This document shows, in pieces, positions 16,806 to 25,012 of a stretch of DNA of 64,000 bases; position 1 is the first letter of the stretch; every line of letters begins with the position of its first letter. The position numbers and the translations under genes are program-made. The stretch spans positions 33,064 to 97,063 of the forward strand of contig NZ_MNPU01000021.1 in NCBI RefSeq assembly GCF_001983165.1, written 5' to 3'. Origin of the DNA: Pseudomonas gessardii (GTDB lineage: Bacteria > Pseudomonadota > Gammaproteobacteria > Pseudomonadales > Pseudomonadaceae). The notes beneath the pieces were generated by a model. That model was not told the origin of the DNA, made no database searches, and saw only the letters and a program-made list of their open reading frames with translations.

Positions 16806-17549
16806 ATGCGCAAAGCGCTCGTTGCCTCCACGCTGCTCGCCCTGCTCCTCGGCGGCTGCGCCAGCAATCCTGCCGCCCGGGATGTGAGCGGCACCTGGAT
16901 CAACCAGGTCGCCATCGATGCGGCCTCCAAGGGCGGTCCTTTGCGTGAGGCCCTGCAGGCTTATGGCCCGAACCTCGAATGGGAGGTCAACACCCGGGCC
17001 AACCAGGCGCGCTACTTCAATGGCTTCGAGCGCCCTGAAGGCAAGTTGGCCGGCGAAAAGTCCGGCACCTGGAACGTTGATTTCTACGGCAGTTCGACCA
17101 CCGAGCTCAAGCGCAAGGGCAGGCAGCTGCTGCAAGTGGCCAACGACAACGAGCCCGAACAGCTCTTTGGCCGCCCCAAGGACCCTGCCCCCGAAGGTGC
17201 GCCCCTGGGTGCCAACTTTGAACGGGCGCTGTACTCGGCCTATATGGGCGGCAGCTGGAAAATCACCAGCGGCAGTGGCCAGGGCGCGACCGTACAGTTC
17301 CAGGCCAACGGCCAAGTCACCGGCCTGCCCGGCGCCGACCAGTATTCACTGTGCCTGGCGGGCGACTGCGCCTCCATGAGCGGTGGCTACGACAGCATCT
17401 GGTTGCAACAAGGCGGCCAGGGCAACCCATGGATCTTCAGCCGCAATGGCAAGCAACTGGAGATTTTCCAGGCGATCAATACGTCCCAGGCCGACGAAGT
17501 GCCTTCGTTTACCCCCGGGCCGCGCCAGTGGTTGCTGGAAAAGCAGTGA
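16806..17549 (+). CDS. Uncharacterised lipoprotein, first of a tandem paralogous pair
   Basis: A 247-residue protein with a lipoprotein signal peptide; the lipobox is L-L-G-G-C with Cys19. The mature part begins with V-S-G-T-W-I-N-Q-V-A-I-D-A-A, later repeated in its neighbour, and the C-terminus ends F-Q-A-I-N-T-S-Q-A-D-E-V-P and G-P-R-Q-W-L-L-E-K-Q. The G-x-W-K-I and G-Q-V-T-G-L segments look like a beta-rich lipocalin-like barrel, but no named family was recognised. Two cysteines (C-L-A-G-D-C near 179-184) could form a disulfide. It starts behind AAAGGA and is followed by a terminator, so the two paralogues are probably separate units. Confidence 0.8.
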   Translation: MRKALVASTLLALLLGGCASNPAARDVSGTWINQVAIDAASKGGPLREALQAYGPNLEWEVNTRANQARYFNGFERPEGKLAGEKSGTWNVDFYGSSTTELKRKGRQLLQVANDNEPEQLFGRPKDPAPEGAPLGANFERALYSAYMGGSWKITSGSGQGATVQFQANGQVTGLPGADQYSLCLAGDCASMSGGYDSIWLQQGGQGNPWIFSRNGKQLEIFQAINTSQADEVPSFTPGPRQWLLEKQ

Positions 17550-17556
17550 TACAGAA

Positions 17557-17583
17557 CAAAGGAGCTTACGGGCTCCTTTTTTG
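17557..17583 (+). terminator. Terminator between the tandem lipoprotein genes
   Basis: AAAGGAGC and GCTCCTTTTTT form a stem with a short loop and T-run directly after the first lipoprotein gene. Confidence 0.8.
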
Positions 17584-17614
17584 TGAGTTGCACTCCTTTG
17601 CCTCGGACTACTCC

Positions 17615-18349
17615 ATGCTCAAACCATTGCTCATTGGCCTGGCCTTGCTGGGCGGTTGCACCCAAGTGTCGCAACCCGCCGACATCAGTGGGATCTGGAT
17701 CAACCAGGCCGCCATCGAAACCGCCGCCCAGGGCCGGCCGCTGCTCAAAAGCCTGCAGGCCAACGGCAATAATCTGGAGTGGCATGTCGACACCCGCACA
17801 GGCCAAGCTCATGCCAGCAGTGCCTTTGAGGTCGATGAAGGCCAACTACTGCCAAAAGCACCCAATGCCTGGACCGTCGACCACAACGGCTACAGCCGTG
17901 ACGAACTGCACCTTAATGATCAGCAACTGCTCCAATTGCCTCGCAAGGATCTTCCCGGCCAAGTGTTCCAACGCCCCCATCCACCCGCTCTGGCGGGCGC
18001 GCAATGGGGCAGTACATTCCGGCAGGAGCTGAACTCAGCCTATCTGGGTGGCCTATGGAAAATCCTCGAAGGCCAGGGCGCCGGCGGCACCGTAGTGTTC
18101 AATGCGGATGGCAACCTGTCGGGCCTGGGGAAGAATGACCGCTACGAGCTGTGCCTGGGCGGGGATTGCGCCACTCAGGGCGCCGGCAATGACACCCTGT
18201 ATCTGGGCAAAGGCGATGTGGGAGACAGCTGGATTTTCGTACGCTACGGCAAAACGCTGGGAATCTTCCAGGCGATCAACCATTCCCGGCCAGACGAAAT
18301 ACCTCAGTTGAGCCCCGGGCCGCGCCAGTGGTTGCTGGAAAAACAGTAA
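17615..18349 (+). CDS. Uncharacterised lipoprotein, second of a tandem paralogous pair
   Basis: A 244-residue lipoprotein, lipobox A-L-L-G-G-C with Cys14. It is plainly a paralogue of the upstream gene: I-S-G-I-W-I-N-Q-A-A-I-E-T-A-A near the N-terminus, C-L-G-G-D-C in the same place as C-L-A-G-D-C, W-I-F-V-R-Y-G-K, and an identical G-P-R-Q-W-L-L-E-K-Q end. The stretch of DNA coding for the end is also nearly identical between the two. The start is ATG 17615; no clear Shine-Dalgarno is seen, which with the intervening terminator suggests weak or separate expression. A REP pair follows immediately. Confidence 0.78.
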   Translation: MLKPLLIGLALLGGCTQVSQPADISGIWINQAAIETAAQGRPLLKSLQANGNNLEWHVDTRTGQAHASSAFEVDEGQLLPKAPNAWTVDHNGYSRDELHLNDQQLLQLPRKDLPGQVFQRPHPPALAGAQWGSTFRQELNSAYLGGLWKILEGQGAGGTVVFNADGNLSGLGKNDRYELCLGGDCATQGAGNDTLYLGKGDVGDSWIFVRYGKTLGIFQAINHSRPDEIPQLSPGPRQWLLEKQ

Positions 18350-18353
18350 CCTA

Positions 18354-18448
18354 AATGTGGGAGCGGGCTTGCTCGCGATAGCGGTGGGTCAGTCGACAGA
18401 TCTGCTCACTGACATACCGCTATCGCGAGCAAGCCCGTTCCCACATTT
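18354..18448. repeat. Inverted REP pair (REPIN), GTGGGAGCGGGCTTGCTCGCGAT type
   Basis: The left arm ATGTGGGAGCGGGCTTGCTC continues to GCGATAGCGG at 18384; the right arm is its reverse complement from 18418 with one mismatch, separated by a ~33-bp centre. This is the classic paired REP layout mobilised in trans by RAYT transposases in fluorescens-group pseudomonads. It lies between converging genes. Confidence 0.9.
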
Positions 18449-18459
18449 TTGACCGCGTT

Positions 18460-19311
18460 TCAGCCCTTGAGGATCGCGGCATAGCCTTCGCGATAACTCG
18501 GATAGGTTGGTGTCCACCCCAGCGCCCTGGCCCGCGCATTGCTGCACTGCTTGCTGCCGGAGCGCCGCACACTGGCGTCTTCGGCCCACTCGGTCACCCC
18601 GAGGTATTCACGCAGCCAGCCCACGACTTCAGACAGCGGTGCCGGCGCATCATCGACGCCGATATAGACCTTGTCCAACACACCGCCCTGCTCCACATGC
18701 AGCAACAAAAAAGCTAGCAGCCCCGCGGCATCATCGACATGGATACGGTTGCCATATAAAGGTGGCTCGACCGCCACGCGATAGCCCTGGCGCACCTGGC
18801 TCAACAACCACTCACGCCCAGGCCCGTAGATACCGGTCAAGCGCACGGTCGTGGCCGGGATACCGCTGTCGAAAGCCACTTGCTCGGCTTCCAGCATCAC
18901 CTGCCCGGAATAGCCAATGGCCTGGGTAGGCGACGTCTCATCGACCCATTCGCCGTTTTGCTGCCCATAGACGCTGCTGCTGGACACAAATAGCAACTGC
19001 TTGGGCTGCTGGCCGTAGTCATCGAGCCACTCCAACACATGTTGCAAACCTTCGACATAGGCTTTGCGATAGCCCGCTTCGTCATGATCGGTGGCGGCTG
19101 CGCAGTACACCAGGTAGTCCACGCCGCCGATCGGCCAGGTGTCGGGGCAGTCCTTTTTGAACAGGTCGCCGGCAATCCCGATCACCCCTTGCGGCAGGCG
19201 CGAGACATTGCGTCGCAGGCCATGCACCTCCCATCCGGCAGCCAGCAATTGACTTGCCAGCCGACTACCTACATCACCACAACCGGCAATCACCACAGAA
19301 GGCGCAGACAT
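18460..19311 (-). CDS. NAD-dependent epimerase/SDR-like protein (YeeZ type)
   Basis: A 283-residue extended short-chain dehydrogenase-like protein. The Rossmann motif is the variant G-C-G-D-V-G-S-R-L-A near residue 10; the S-S-S-V-Y-G strand near 113-118 and the later G-Y-S-G-Q-V segment lie where the catalytic Ser and Tyr-x3-Lys sit, but the Y-x-x-x-K lysine is not evident, so enzyme activity is uncertain. E. coli YeeZ is the nearest known type. ATG 19311 is chosen over an in-frame GTG at 19314. Its terminal side touches a REP pair. Confidence 0.82.
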   Translation of the reverse strand: MSAPSVVIAGCGDVGSRLASQLLAAGWEVHGLRRNVSRLPQGVIGIAGDLFKKDCPDTWPIGGVDYLVYCAAATDHDEAGYRKAYVEGLQHVLEWLDDYGQQPKQLLFVSSSSVYGQQNGEWVDETSPTQAIGYSGQVMLEAEQVAFDSGIPATTVRLTGIYGPGREWLLSQVRQGYRVAVEPPLYGNRIHVDDAAGLLAFLLLHVEQGGVLDKVYIGVDDAPAPLSEVVGWLREYLGVTEWAEDASVRRSGSKQCSNARARALGWTPTYPSYREGYAAILKG

Positions 19312-19400
19312 CACAAAACTCCGTTCTCAAAGGTCTAGATTAGCCCTCGCAGGTGACCAGCGGCCAGAAAAAGCACAAATAAAGTTACTGTATTACTTCT

Positions 19401-19428
19401 GTTAACAAGAATTACTTGCAATAATAAC
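19401..19428. promoter_or_regulatory. Possible Fur box / promoter upstream of exbB
   Basis: An AT-rich stretch, GTTAACAAGAATTACTTGCA followed by ATAATAAC, stands out from the GC-rich surroundings 75-100 bases before exbB. It partly resembles the Fur consensus GATAATGATAATCATTATC, and TonB systems are commonly iron-regulated. The match is imperfect. Confidence 0.3.
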
Positions 19429-19501
19429 CGCCCATTTGTCCTCGACCCTCTCGCGGTCTGGCAGGACAAGCCCTTATTTTTTCCTCTCAGGTCCGGCCAG
19501 C

Positions 19502-20506
19502 ATGACACGCAATAACCTCCCCGCTTCGCCAACCAAGCCTCACAGCCCGTCCCGCGTCTGGCGCGCGATCACTGCGTTGCTGTTCAGCGTCCTGCTGGCT
19601 CCGACCGCCGCATTCGCCGATGCCACGGCACCGGCCACCCCGCCTGCCGCTACGGCCCCGGCTGCCGCCGCACCTGAGCAAACCGGCGCAGTACCAGGCG
19701 CTCCGGCGGCCGTACCTGCCGCCACCGACCCGGCCGCTGCCGAGGGCGTAGCCCCGACAGATGAAACCGGCCTGGTCCTGGAGGAAGACAACACCCTGGG
19801 CATGGCCCACGACCTGTCGCCGTGGGGCATGTACCAAAACGCCGACATCATCGTGAAGATCGTGATGATCGGCCTGGCCATCGCCTCGATCATCACCTGG
19901 ACCATCTGGATCGCCAAAGGCTTTGAGCTGCTGGGCGCCAAACGCCGCCTGCGCACTGAAATCACCAACCTGAAAAAAGCCACCACCCTCAAGGAAGCCA
20001 GCGAAAGCGCGGCCATCAAGGGCACCCTGGCGCACCTGCTGGTACACGACGCGCTGGAAGAAATGCGCCTGTCGGCCAACACCCGGGAAAAGGAAGGCAT
20101 CAAGGAGCGTGTGAGCTTCCGCCTGGAGCGCCTGGTAGCGGCCTGCGGCCGCAACATGAGCAGCGGCACCGGCGTGCTGGCAACCATCGGTTCCACCGCA
20201 CCATTCGTCGGCCTGTTCGGCACCGTGTGGGGCATCATGAACAGCTTCATCGGCATCGCCAAGACCCAGACCACCAACCTCGCCGTGGTTGCTCCCGGCA
20301 TCGCCGAAGCCCTGCTGGCAACCGCCCTGGGCCTGGTCGCCGCGATTCCGGCGGTGGTAATCTACAACGTGTTCGCCCGTTCGATCGCCGGCTACAAGGC
20401 CCAGGTGTCGGATGCTTCGGCAGAAGTCCTGCTGCTGGTCAGCCGTGACCTCGATCACCTGCCTACCGAGCGCAGCTCGCAACCGCACATGGTGAAAGTG
20501 GGGTAA
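19502..20506 (+). CDS. exbB: TonB-system energising protein ExbB
   Basis: A 334-residue inner-membrane protein of the MotA/TolQ/ExbB proton-channel family. It has a signal-like segment (residues ~20-40), then an Ala/Pro-rich periplasmic extension (~40-95) typical of Pseudomonas ExbB, and three membrane spans: ~120-140 (I-V-M-I-G-L-A-I-A-S-I-I-T-W), ~225-250 (T-I-G-S-T-A-P-F-V-G-L-F-G-T-V-W-G-I-M), and ~275-300. The channel Thr/Ser residues in the second and third spans are present. With ExbD it uses the proton gradient to drive TonB. exbD begins six bases after its stop. Confidence 0.95.
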   Translation: MTRNNLPASPTKPHSPSRVWRAITALLFSVLLAPTAAFADATAPATPPAATAPAAAAPEQTGAVPGAPAAVPAATDPAAAEGVAPTDETGLVLEEDNTLGMAHDLSPWGMYQNADIIVKIVMIGLAIASIITWTIWIAKGFELLGAKRRLRTEITNLKKATTLKEASESAAIKGTLAHLLVHDALEEMRLSANTREKEGIKERVSFRLERLVAACGRNMSSGTGVLATIGSTAPFVGLFGTVWGIMNSFIGIAKTQTTNLAVVAPGIAEALLATALGLVAAIPAVVIYNVFARSIAGYKAQVSDASAEVLLLVSRDLDHLPTERSSQPHMVKVG

Positions 20507-20512
20507 TCGGCC

Positions 20513-20938
20513 ATGGGCCTGCATTTGAATCAAGGCGACGACGAGCTCGTCGAGAATCACGAAATCAACGTCACGCCGTTTATCGACGTGATGCTGGTGC
20601 TGCTGATCATCTTCATGGTGGCAGCCCCCCTGGCCACGGTGGACATCAAGGTCGACCTCCCCGCCTCCAGCGCGAAACCCGCGCCCCGGCCGGAGAAACC
20701 GGTGTTCCTCAGCGTCAAGGCTGACCAGCGTCTGTTCCTGGGCGAAGAAGAAGTCAAATCCGAAACCCTCGGTGCGGTGCTCGATGCCCGCACCCAGGGC
20801 AAGAAAGACACGACGATCTTCTTCCAGGCCGACAAGGGCGTGGACTATGGCGACCTGATGAGCGTGATGGATGCCCTGCGGGCAGCCGGCTACCTCAAGG
20901 TCGGCTTGGTCGGACTTGAGACGGCAGCCAAGAAATGA
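20513..20938 (+). CDS. exbD: TonB-system protein ExbD
   Basis: A 141-residue protein with one N-terminal membrane span (E-I-N-V-T-P-F-I-D-V-M-L-V-L-L-I-I-F-M near residues 17-40) containing the essential proton-carrying Asp (F-I-D-V), followed by a periplasmic domain. It pairs with ExbB. The ATGA overlap with tonB (20935-20938) indicates coupled translation. Confidence 0.96.
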   Translation: MGLHLNQGDDELVENHEINVTPFIDVMLVLLIIFMVAAPLATVDIKVDLPASSAKPAPRPEKPVFLSVKADQRLFLGEEEVKSETLGAVLDARTQGKKDTTIFFQADKGVDYGDLMSVMDALRAAGYLKVGLVGLETAAKK

Positions 20939-21681
20939 TCACGACGCGCCACAAACTGACGCGTTATGGCACCAGCCTCGCCGTCGTGCTGGGCGTCCAC
21001 GCCGTCGCGATCATCCTCGCGCTCCAGTGGTCGGCGCCACAGATGGTGCAGTTGCCACCGGCTGCCATGGTCATCGACCTGGCGCCGATGCCGGCACCAC
21101 CGCCTCCGGCACCGCCGAAGGTGGTGACGCCTCCGCAACCGCCGGCACCGGTGGAAGAGTTGCCCTTGCCGAAACTGGCCGAAGCACCCAAACCCACGAT
21201 TTCCGTGCCCAAGCCGGTCAAGCCAAAACCCAAGCCGCAGCCGCCTAAGCCTGAGAAAAAGGTCGAGCCGCCCAAGGAGAAACCTTCCGAGGACCCGCCG
21301 AGCGAAACCCCTCAGAACAACGCGCCTTCGGAAAAGTCCGCGCAGCCGCAACCCGGCCCGTCGCCGGCGCAGGTCGCGGCCAAGGCCACCTGGGAAAGCA
21401 CGCTGCTCGGCCACCTGGCGAAGTACAAGAAGTACCCGCCAGGCGCCCAGGCCCGTGGCAAGGAAGGCTTGAACCGCTTGCGGTTCGTGGTGGATGCCGA
21501 AGGCAAGGTGCTGTCCTATGAGCTGGTGGGCCGCTCCGGCAACGCCGACCTGGACCGCGCCACCCTGGAGATGATCCGTCGGGCCCAGCCGCTGCCCAAG
21601 CCACCGGCCGATATGTTGAAAAACGGCAGCATCGAAATCGTTGCGCCGTTTGTCTACAACATCGAGAAGCGCCGCCGCTGA
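20935..21681 (+). CDS. tonB: Energy transducer TonB
   Basis: A 248-residue TonB: an N-terminal membrane anchor (residues ~15-32), a Pro-Lys/Pro-Glu-rich periplasm-spanning region (~45-145), and the C-terminal TonB domain with Y-P-P-G-A-Q-A-R-G-K-E-G near 165 and V-D-A-E-G-K-V. It transmits energy to outer-membrane receptors for siderophores and vitamin B12. It ends the exbBD-tonB operon; a degenerate REP pair lies directly downstream. Confidence 0.95.
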   Translation: MITTRHKLTRYGTSLAVVLGVHAVAIILALQWSAPQMVQLPPAAMVIDLAPMPAPPPPAPPKVVTPPQPPAPVEELPLPKLAEAPKPTISVPKPVKPKPKPQPPKPEKKVEPPKEKPSEDPPSETPQNNAPSEKSAQPQPGPSPAQVAAKATWESTLLGHLAKYKKYPPGAQARGKEGLNRLRFVVDAEGKVLSYELVGRSGNADLDRATLEMIRRAQPLPKPPADMLKNGSIEIVAPFVYNIEKRRR

Positions 21682-21683
21682 TC

Positions 21684-21794
21684 CCTGTAGGAGCGGGCTT
21701 GTGTGGGAGCGGGCTTGCCCGCGATAACGTTGTAACAGTCAACATCCACAGTGACTGACACACCGCCATCGCGAGCAAACCCACCCCCACACAC
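21684..21794. repeat. Degenerate REP pair after tonB
   Basis: GTAGGAGCGGGCTTG at ~21687 is immediately followed by TGTGGGAGCGGGCTTGCCCG (from 21702) and the inverted copy ends in CCCACCCCCACACA near 21793. The first partial copy makes this a REP pair with an extra half-unit at its left; the right arm has several mismatches. Confidence 0.75.
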
Positions 21795-21919
21795 AAAGCT
21801 GCCAACGCCATTAAGCAAAATCCCCCGCACAAACCCCTCAATCCTCAATCTAGTTCTGATAACGTGCGCCTCTCGATTGCAGCCGGTATGCTTGGCCCGC
21901 AACCTCATGGACGCCCGCT

Positions 21920-22840
21920 ATGACTCTTACAGAATTACGCTACATCGTGACCCTCGCCCAAGAGCAACACTTCGGCCATGCCGCCGAACGTTGCCATGTC
22001 AGCCAGCCGACGCTGTCGGTGGGTGTGAAGAAGCTTGAAGACGAACTCGGTGTGCTGATTTTCGAGCGCAGCAAAAGCGCCGTGCGCCTCACCCCGGTCG
22101 GCGAAGGCATTGTGGCCCAGGCCCAGAAGGTGCTGGAACAGGCCCAGAGCATTCGTGAACTGGCCCAGGCCGGCAAGAACCAGCTGACCGCCCCGCTGAA
22201 AGTCGGCGCGATCTACACCGTCGGCCCGTACCTGTTCCCGCACCTGATCCCGCAACTGCACCGCGTCGCGCCGCAGATGCCGTTGTATATCGAAGAAAAC
22301 TTCACCCACGTCCTGCGCGACAAGCTGCGCAACGGTGAGTTGGACGCGATCATCATCGCCCTGCCGTTCAACGAAGCCGACGTGCTGACATTGCCGCTCT
22401 ACGACGAGCCGTTCTACGTGCTGATGCCCGCCTCCCACCCGTGGACGCAAAAAGATACCATCGACGCCAGCCTGCTCAACGACAAGAGCCTGCTGCTGCT
22501 CGGCGAAGGCCACTGCTTCCGCGACCAGGTACTGGAAGCCTGCCCGACCCTGACCAAGGGCAACGACGGCGCCAAGCACACCACCGTGGAATCCAGCTCC
22601 CTGGAGACCATCCGCCATATGGTCGCGTCCGGCCTGGGCATCTCGATCCTGCCGCTGTCGGCCGTGGACAGCCATCACTACGCCGCCGGCGTGATCGAAG
22701 TGCGTCCGCTCACCCCACCCGTGCCGTTCCGTACCGTGGCGATTGCCTGGCGCGCCAGCTTCCCACGCCCGAAAGCCATTGAGATCCTCGCCGACTCGAT
22801 CCGCCTGTGCTCGGTGGCCAAGCCGCCTGCCGCGAGCTAA
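21920..22840 (+). CDS. oxyR: Hydrogen-peroxide-sensing regulator OxyR
   Basis: A 306-residue LysR-family regulator beginning MTLTELRYIVTLAQEQHFGH. The two redox cysteines that form the peroxide-induced disulfide are present nine residues apart in G-H-C-F-R-D-Q-V-L-E-A-C near residue 200, confirming OxyR rather than another LysR protein. It activates catalase, alkyl hydroperoxide reductase and related genes when oxidised. recG starts eight bases after its stop, the same oxyR-recG order as in P. aeruginosa, where they are cotranscribed. Confidence 0.96.
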   Translation: MTLTELRYIVTLAQEQHFGHAAERCHVSQPTLSVGVKKLEDELGVLIFERSKSAVRLTPVGEGIVAQAQKVLEQAQSIRELAQAGKNQLTAPLKVGAIYTVGPYLFPHLIPQLHRVAPQMPLYIEENFTHVLRDKLRNGELDAIIIALPFNEADVLTLPLYDEPFYVLMPASHPWTQKDTIDASLLNDKSLLLLGEGHCFRDQVLEACPTLTKGNDGAKHTTVESSSLETIRHMVASGLGISILPLSAVDSHHYAAGVIEVRPLTPPVPFRTVAIAWRASFPRPKAIEILADSIRLCSVAKPPAAS

Positions 22841-22848
22841 GTGCGTGT

Positions 22849-24924
22849 ATGACTGAGCTGTCGCAGGTGTCGGTGACGGCACTCAAGGGTGTCGGTGAAG
22901 CCATGGCCGAGAAACTGGCCAAGGTCGGCCTGGAAAACCTCCAGGACGTGCTCTTTCACCTGCCCCTGCGTTACCAGGACCGCACCCGCGTGGTGCCCAT
23001 CGGCCATCTGCGCCCTGGGCAGGATGCCGTGGTCGAAGGCACCGTCAGCGGTGCCGATGTGGTGATGGGCAAGCGTCGCAGCCTGGTGGTACGCCTGCAG
23101 GACGGCACCGGTGGCCTGAGCCTGCGTTTCTACCATTTCAGCAATGCGCAAAAGGAAGGCCTCAAGCGCGGCACTCGCGTGCGTTGCTACGGTGAAGCGC
23201 GGCCAGGGGCATCAGGCCTGGAGATCTACCACCCGGAATACCGCGCCATTACCGGCGACGAGCCGCCGCCGGTAGACACCACCCTCACCCCGATCTACCC
23301 GCTCACCGAAGGCCTGACGCAACAGCGCCTGCGCCAGTTGTGCATGCAGACCCTGACCCTGCTCGGCCCGCAAAGCCTGCCCGACTGGCTGCCGCAGGAG
23401 CTGGCCCGCGACTACCAACTGGCGCCCCTGGCGGACGCGATCCGCTACCTGCACCATCCACCGGCCGATGCCGATGTCGACGAACTGGCCCTGGGTCATC
23501 ACTGGGCCCAGCATCGCCTGGCCTTTGAAGAACTGCTGACCCATCAACTGTCCCAGCAACGCCTGCGCGAAAGCATGCGTTCCCTGCGCGCCCCGGCGAT
23601 GCCCAAGGCCACGCGCCTGCCCGCGCAGTACCTGGCCAACCTCGGCTTTGCGCCGACCGGCGCGCAGCAGCGTGTCGGCAATGAAATCGCCTACGACTTG
23701 AGCCAGAAAGAGCCCATGCTGCGCCTGATCCAGGGCGATGTCGGCGCTGGCAAGACCGTGGTCGCCGCCCTGGCCGCGCTGCAGGCCCTGGAGGCCGGTT
23801 ACCAGGTGGCGTTGATGGCGCCGACCGAGATCCTCGCCGAGCAGCACTTCATCACCTTCAAGCGCTGGCTCGAACCCCTGGGCCTGGAAGTCGCGTGGCT
23901 GGCGGGCAAGCTCAAGGGCAAGAACCGCACGGCCGCCCTGGAGCAGATCGCCGCCGGCGCCCCGATGGTGGTGGGCACCCATGCGCTGTTCCAGGACGAG
24001 GTTAAATTCAAGAACCTGGCCCTGGTGATCATCGACGAACAGCACCGCTTCGGCGTGCAACAACGCCTGGCCCTGCGCGAAAAAGGCGTGGGCGGGCGGA
24101 TGAACCCGCACCAGCTGATCATGACCGCTACCCCGATCCCGCGCACACTGGCCATGAGTGCCTACGCCGACCTCGACACCTCGATCCTCGACGAGCTGCC
24201 ACCGGGCCGAACCCCGGTCAATACGGTGCTGGTCACCGACACCCGGCGGGTCGAAGTGATCGAGCGGGTGCGCGGCGCCTGTGCCGAAGGGCGCCAGGCG
24301 TATTGGGTGTGCACGCTGATCGAAGAGTCCGAAGAGCTGACCTGCCAGGCCGCCGAAACCACCTATGAAGACCTCACCAGCGCCCTGGGCGAGCTCAAGG
24401 TCGGGCTGATCCACGGGCGCATGAAACCTGCGGAAAAAGCCGCGGTGATGGCCGAATTCAAGGCCGGCCACCTGCAATTGCTGGTGGCCACCACCGTGAT
24501 CGAGGTCGGTGTGGACGTGCCCAACGCCAGCCTGATGATCATCGAAAACCCCGAGCGCCTGGGCCTGGCACAGTTGCACCAACTACGCGGGCGGGTCGGC
24601 CGGGGCAGTGCCGCCAGCCACTGCGTACTGCTCTACCATCCGCCGCTGTCGCAGATTGGCCGCCAGCGCCTGGGGATCATGCGCGAGACCAACGACGGCT
24701 TCGTGATCGCCGAAAAAGACCTGGAACTGCGCGGCCCCGGCGAGATGCTCGGCACCCGCCAGACCGGCCTGCTGCAATTCAAGGTGGCTGACCTGATGCG
24801 CGATGCCGACCTGCTGCCCGCCGTGCGCGATGCGGCCCAGGCCCTGCTGGAACGCTGGCCGCACCACGTCAGCCCGCTGCTGGATCGCTGGCTGCGCCAC
24901 GGCCAACAATACGGCCAGGTCTGA
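22849..24924 (+). CDS. recG: ATP-dependent DNA helicase RecG
   Basis: A 691-residue branch-migration helicase that reverses stalled forks and processes Holliday junctions. The N-terminal wedge/OB domain spans ~60-165; the helicase motor has Walker A G-D-V-G-A-G-K-T near 298, the DEAH-type box I-I-D-E-Q-H near 402, motif III T-A-T-P-I-P-R-T near 430, and motif VI Q-L-R-G-R-V-G-R-G near 580. The start MTELSQVSVTALKGVGEAM at 22849 gives the family length. Confidence 0.97.
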   Translation: MTELSQVSVTALKGVGEAMAEKLAKVGLENLQDVLFHLPLRYQDRTRVVPIGHLRPGQDAVVEGTVSGADVVMGKRRSLVVRLQDGTGGLSLRFYHFSNAQKEGLKRGTRVRCYGEARPGASGLEIYHPEYRAITGDEPPPVDTTLTPIYPLTEGLTQQRLRQLCMQTLTLLGPQSLPDWLPQELARDYQLAPLADAIRYLHHPPADADVDELALGHHWAQHRLAFEELLTHQLSQQRLRESMRSLRAPAMPKATRLPAQYLANLGFAPTGAQQRVGNEIAYDLSQKEPMLRLIQGDVGAGKTVVAALAALQALEAGYQVALMAPTEILAEQHFITFKRWLEPLGLEVAWLAGKLKGKNRTAALEQIAAGAPMVVGTHALFQDEVKFKNLALVIIDEQHRFGVQQRLALREKGVGGRMNPHQLIMTATPIPRTLAMSAYADLDTSILDELPPGRTPVNTVLVTDTRRVEVIERVRGACAEGRQAYWVCTLIEESEELTCQAAETTYEDLTSALGELKVGLIHGRMKPAEKAAVMAEFKAGHLQLLVATTVIEVGVDVPNASLMIIENPERLGLAQLHQLRGRVGRGSAASHCVLLYHPPLSQIGRQRLGIMRETNDGFVIAEKDLELRGPGEMLGTRQTGLLQFKVADLMRDADLLPAVRDAAQALLERWPHHVSPLLDRWLRHGQQYGQV

Positions 24925-25012
24925 CCCGCCCCCATCACAAACCGCAGTTAGACCCCCTCAGCCGGACCAAGCTGGTTATACTCCAAGCAAATGTAGGAAA
25001 TTGGATCCGGCC

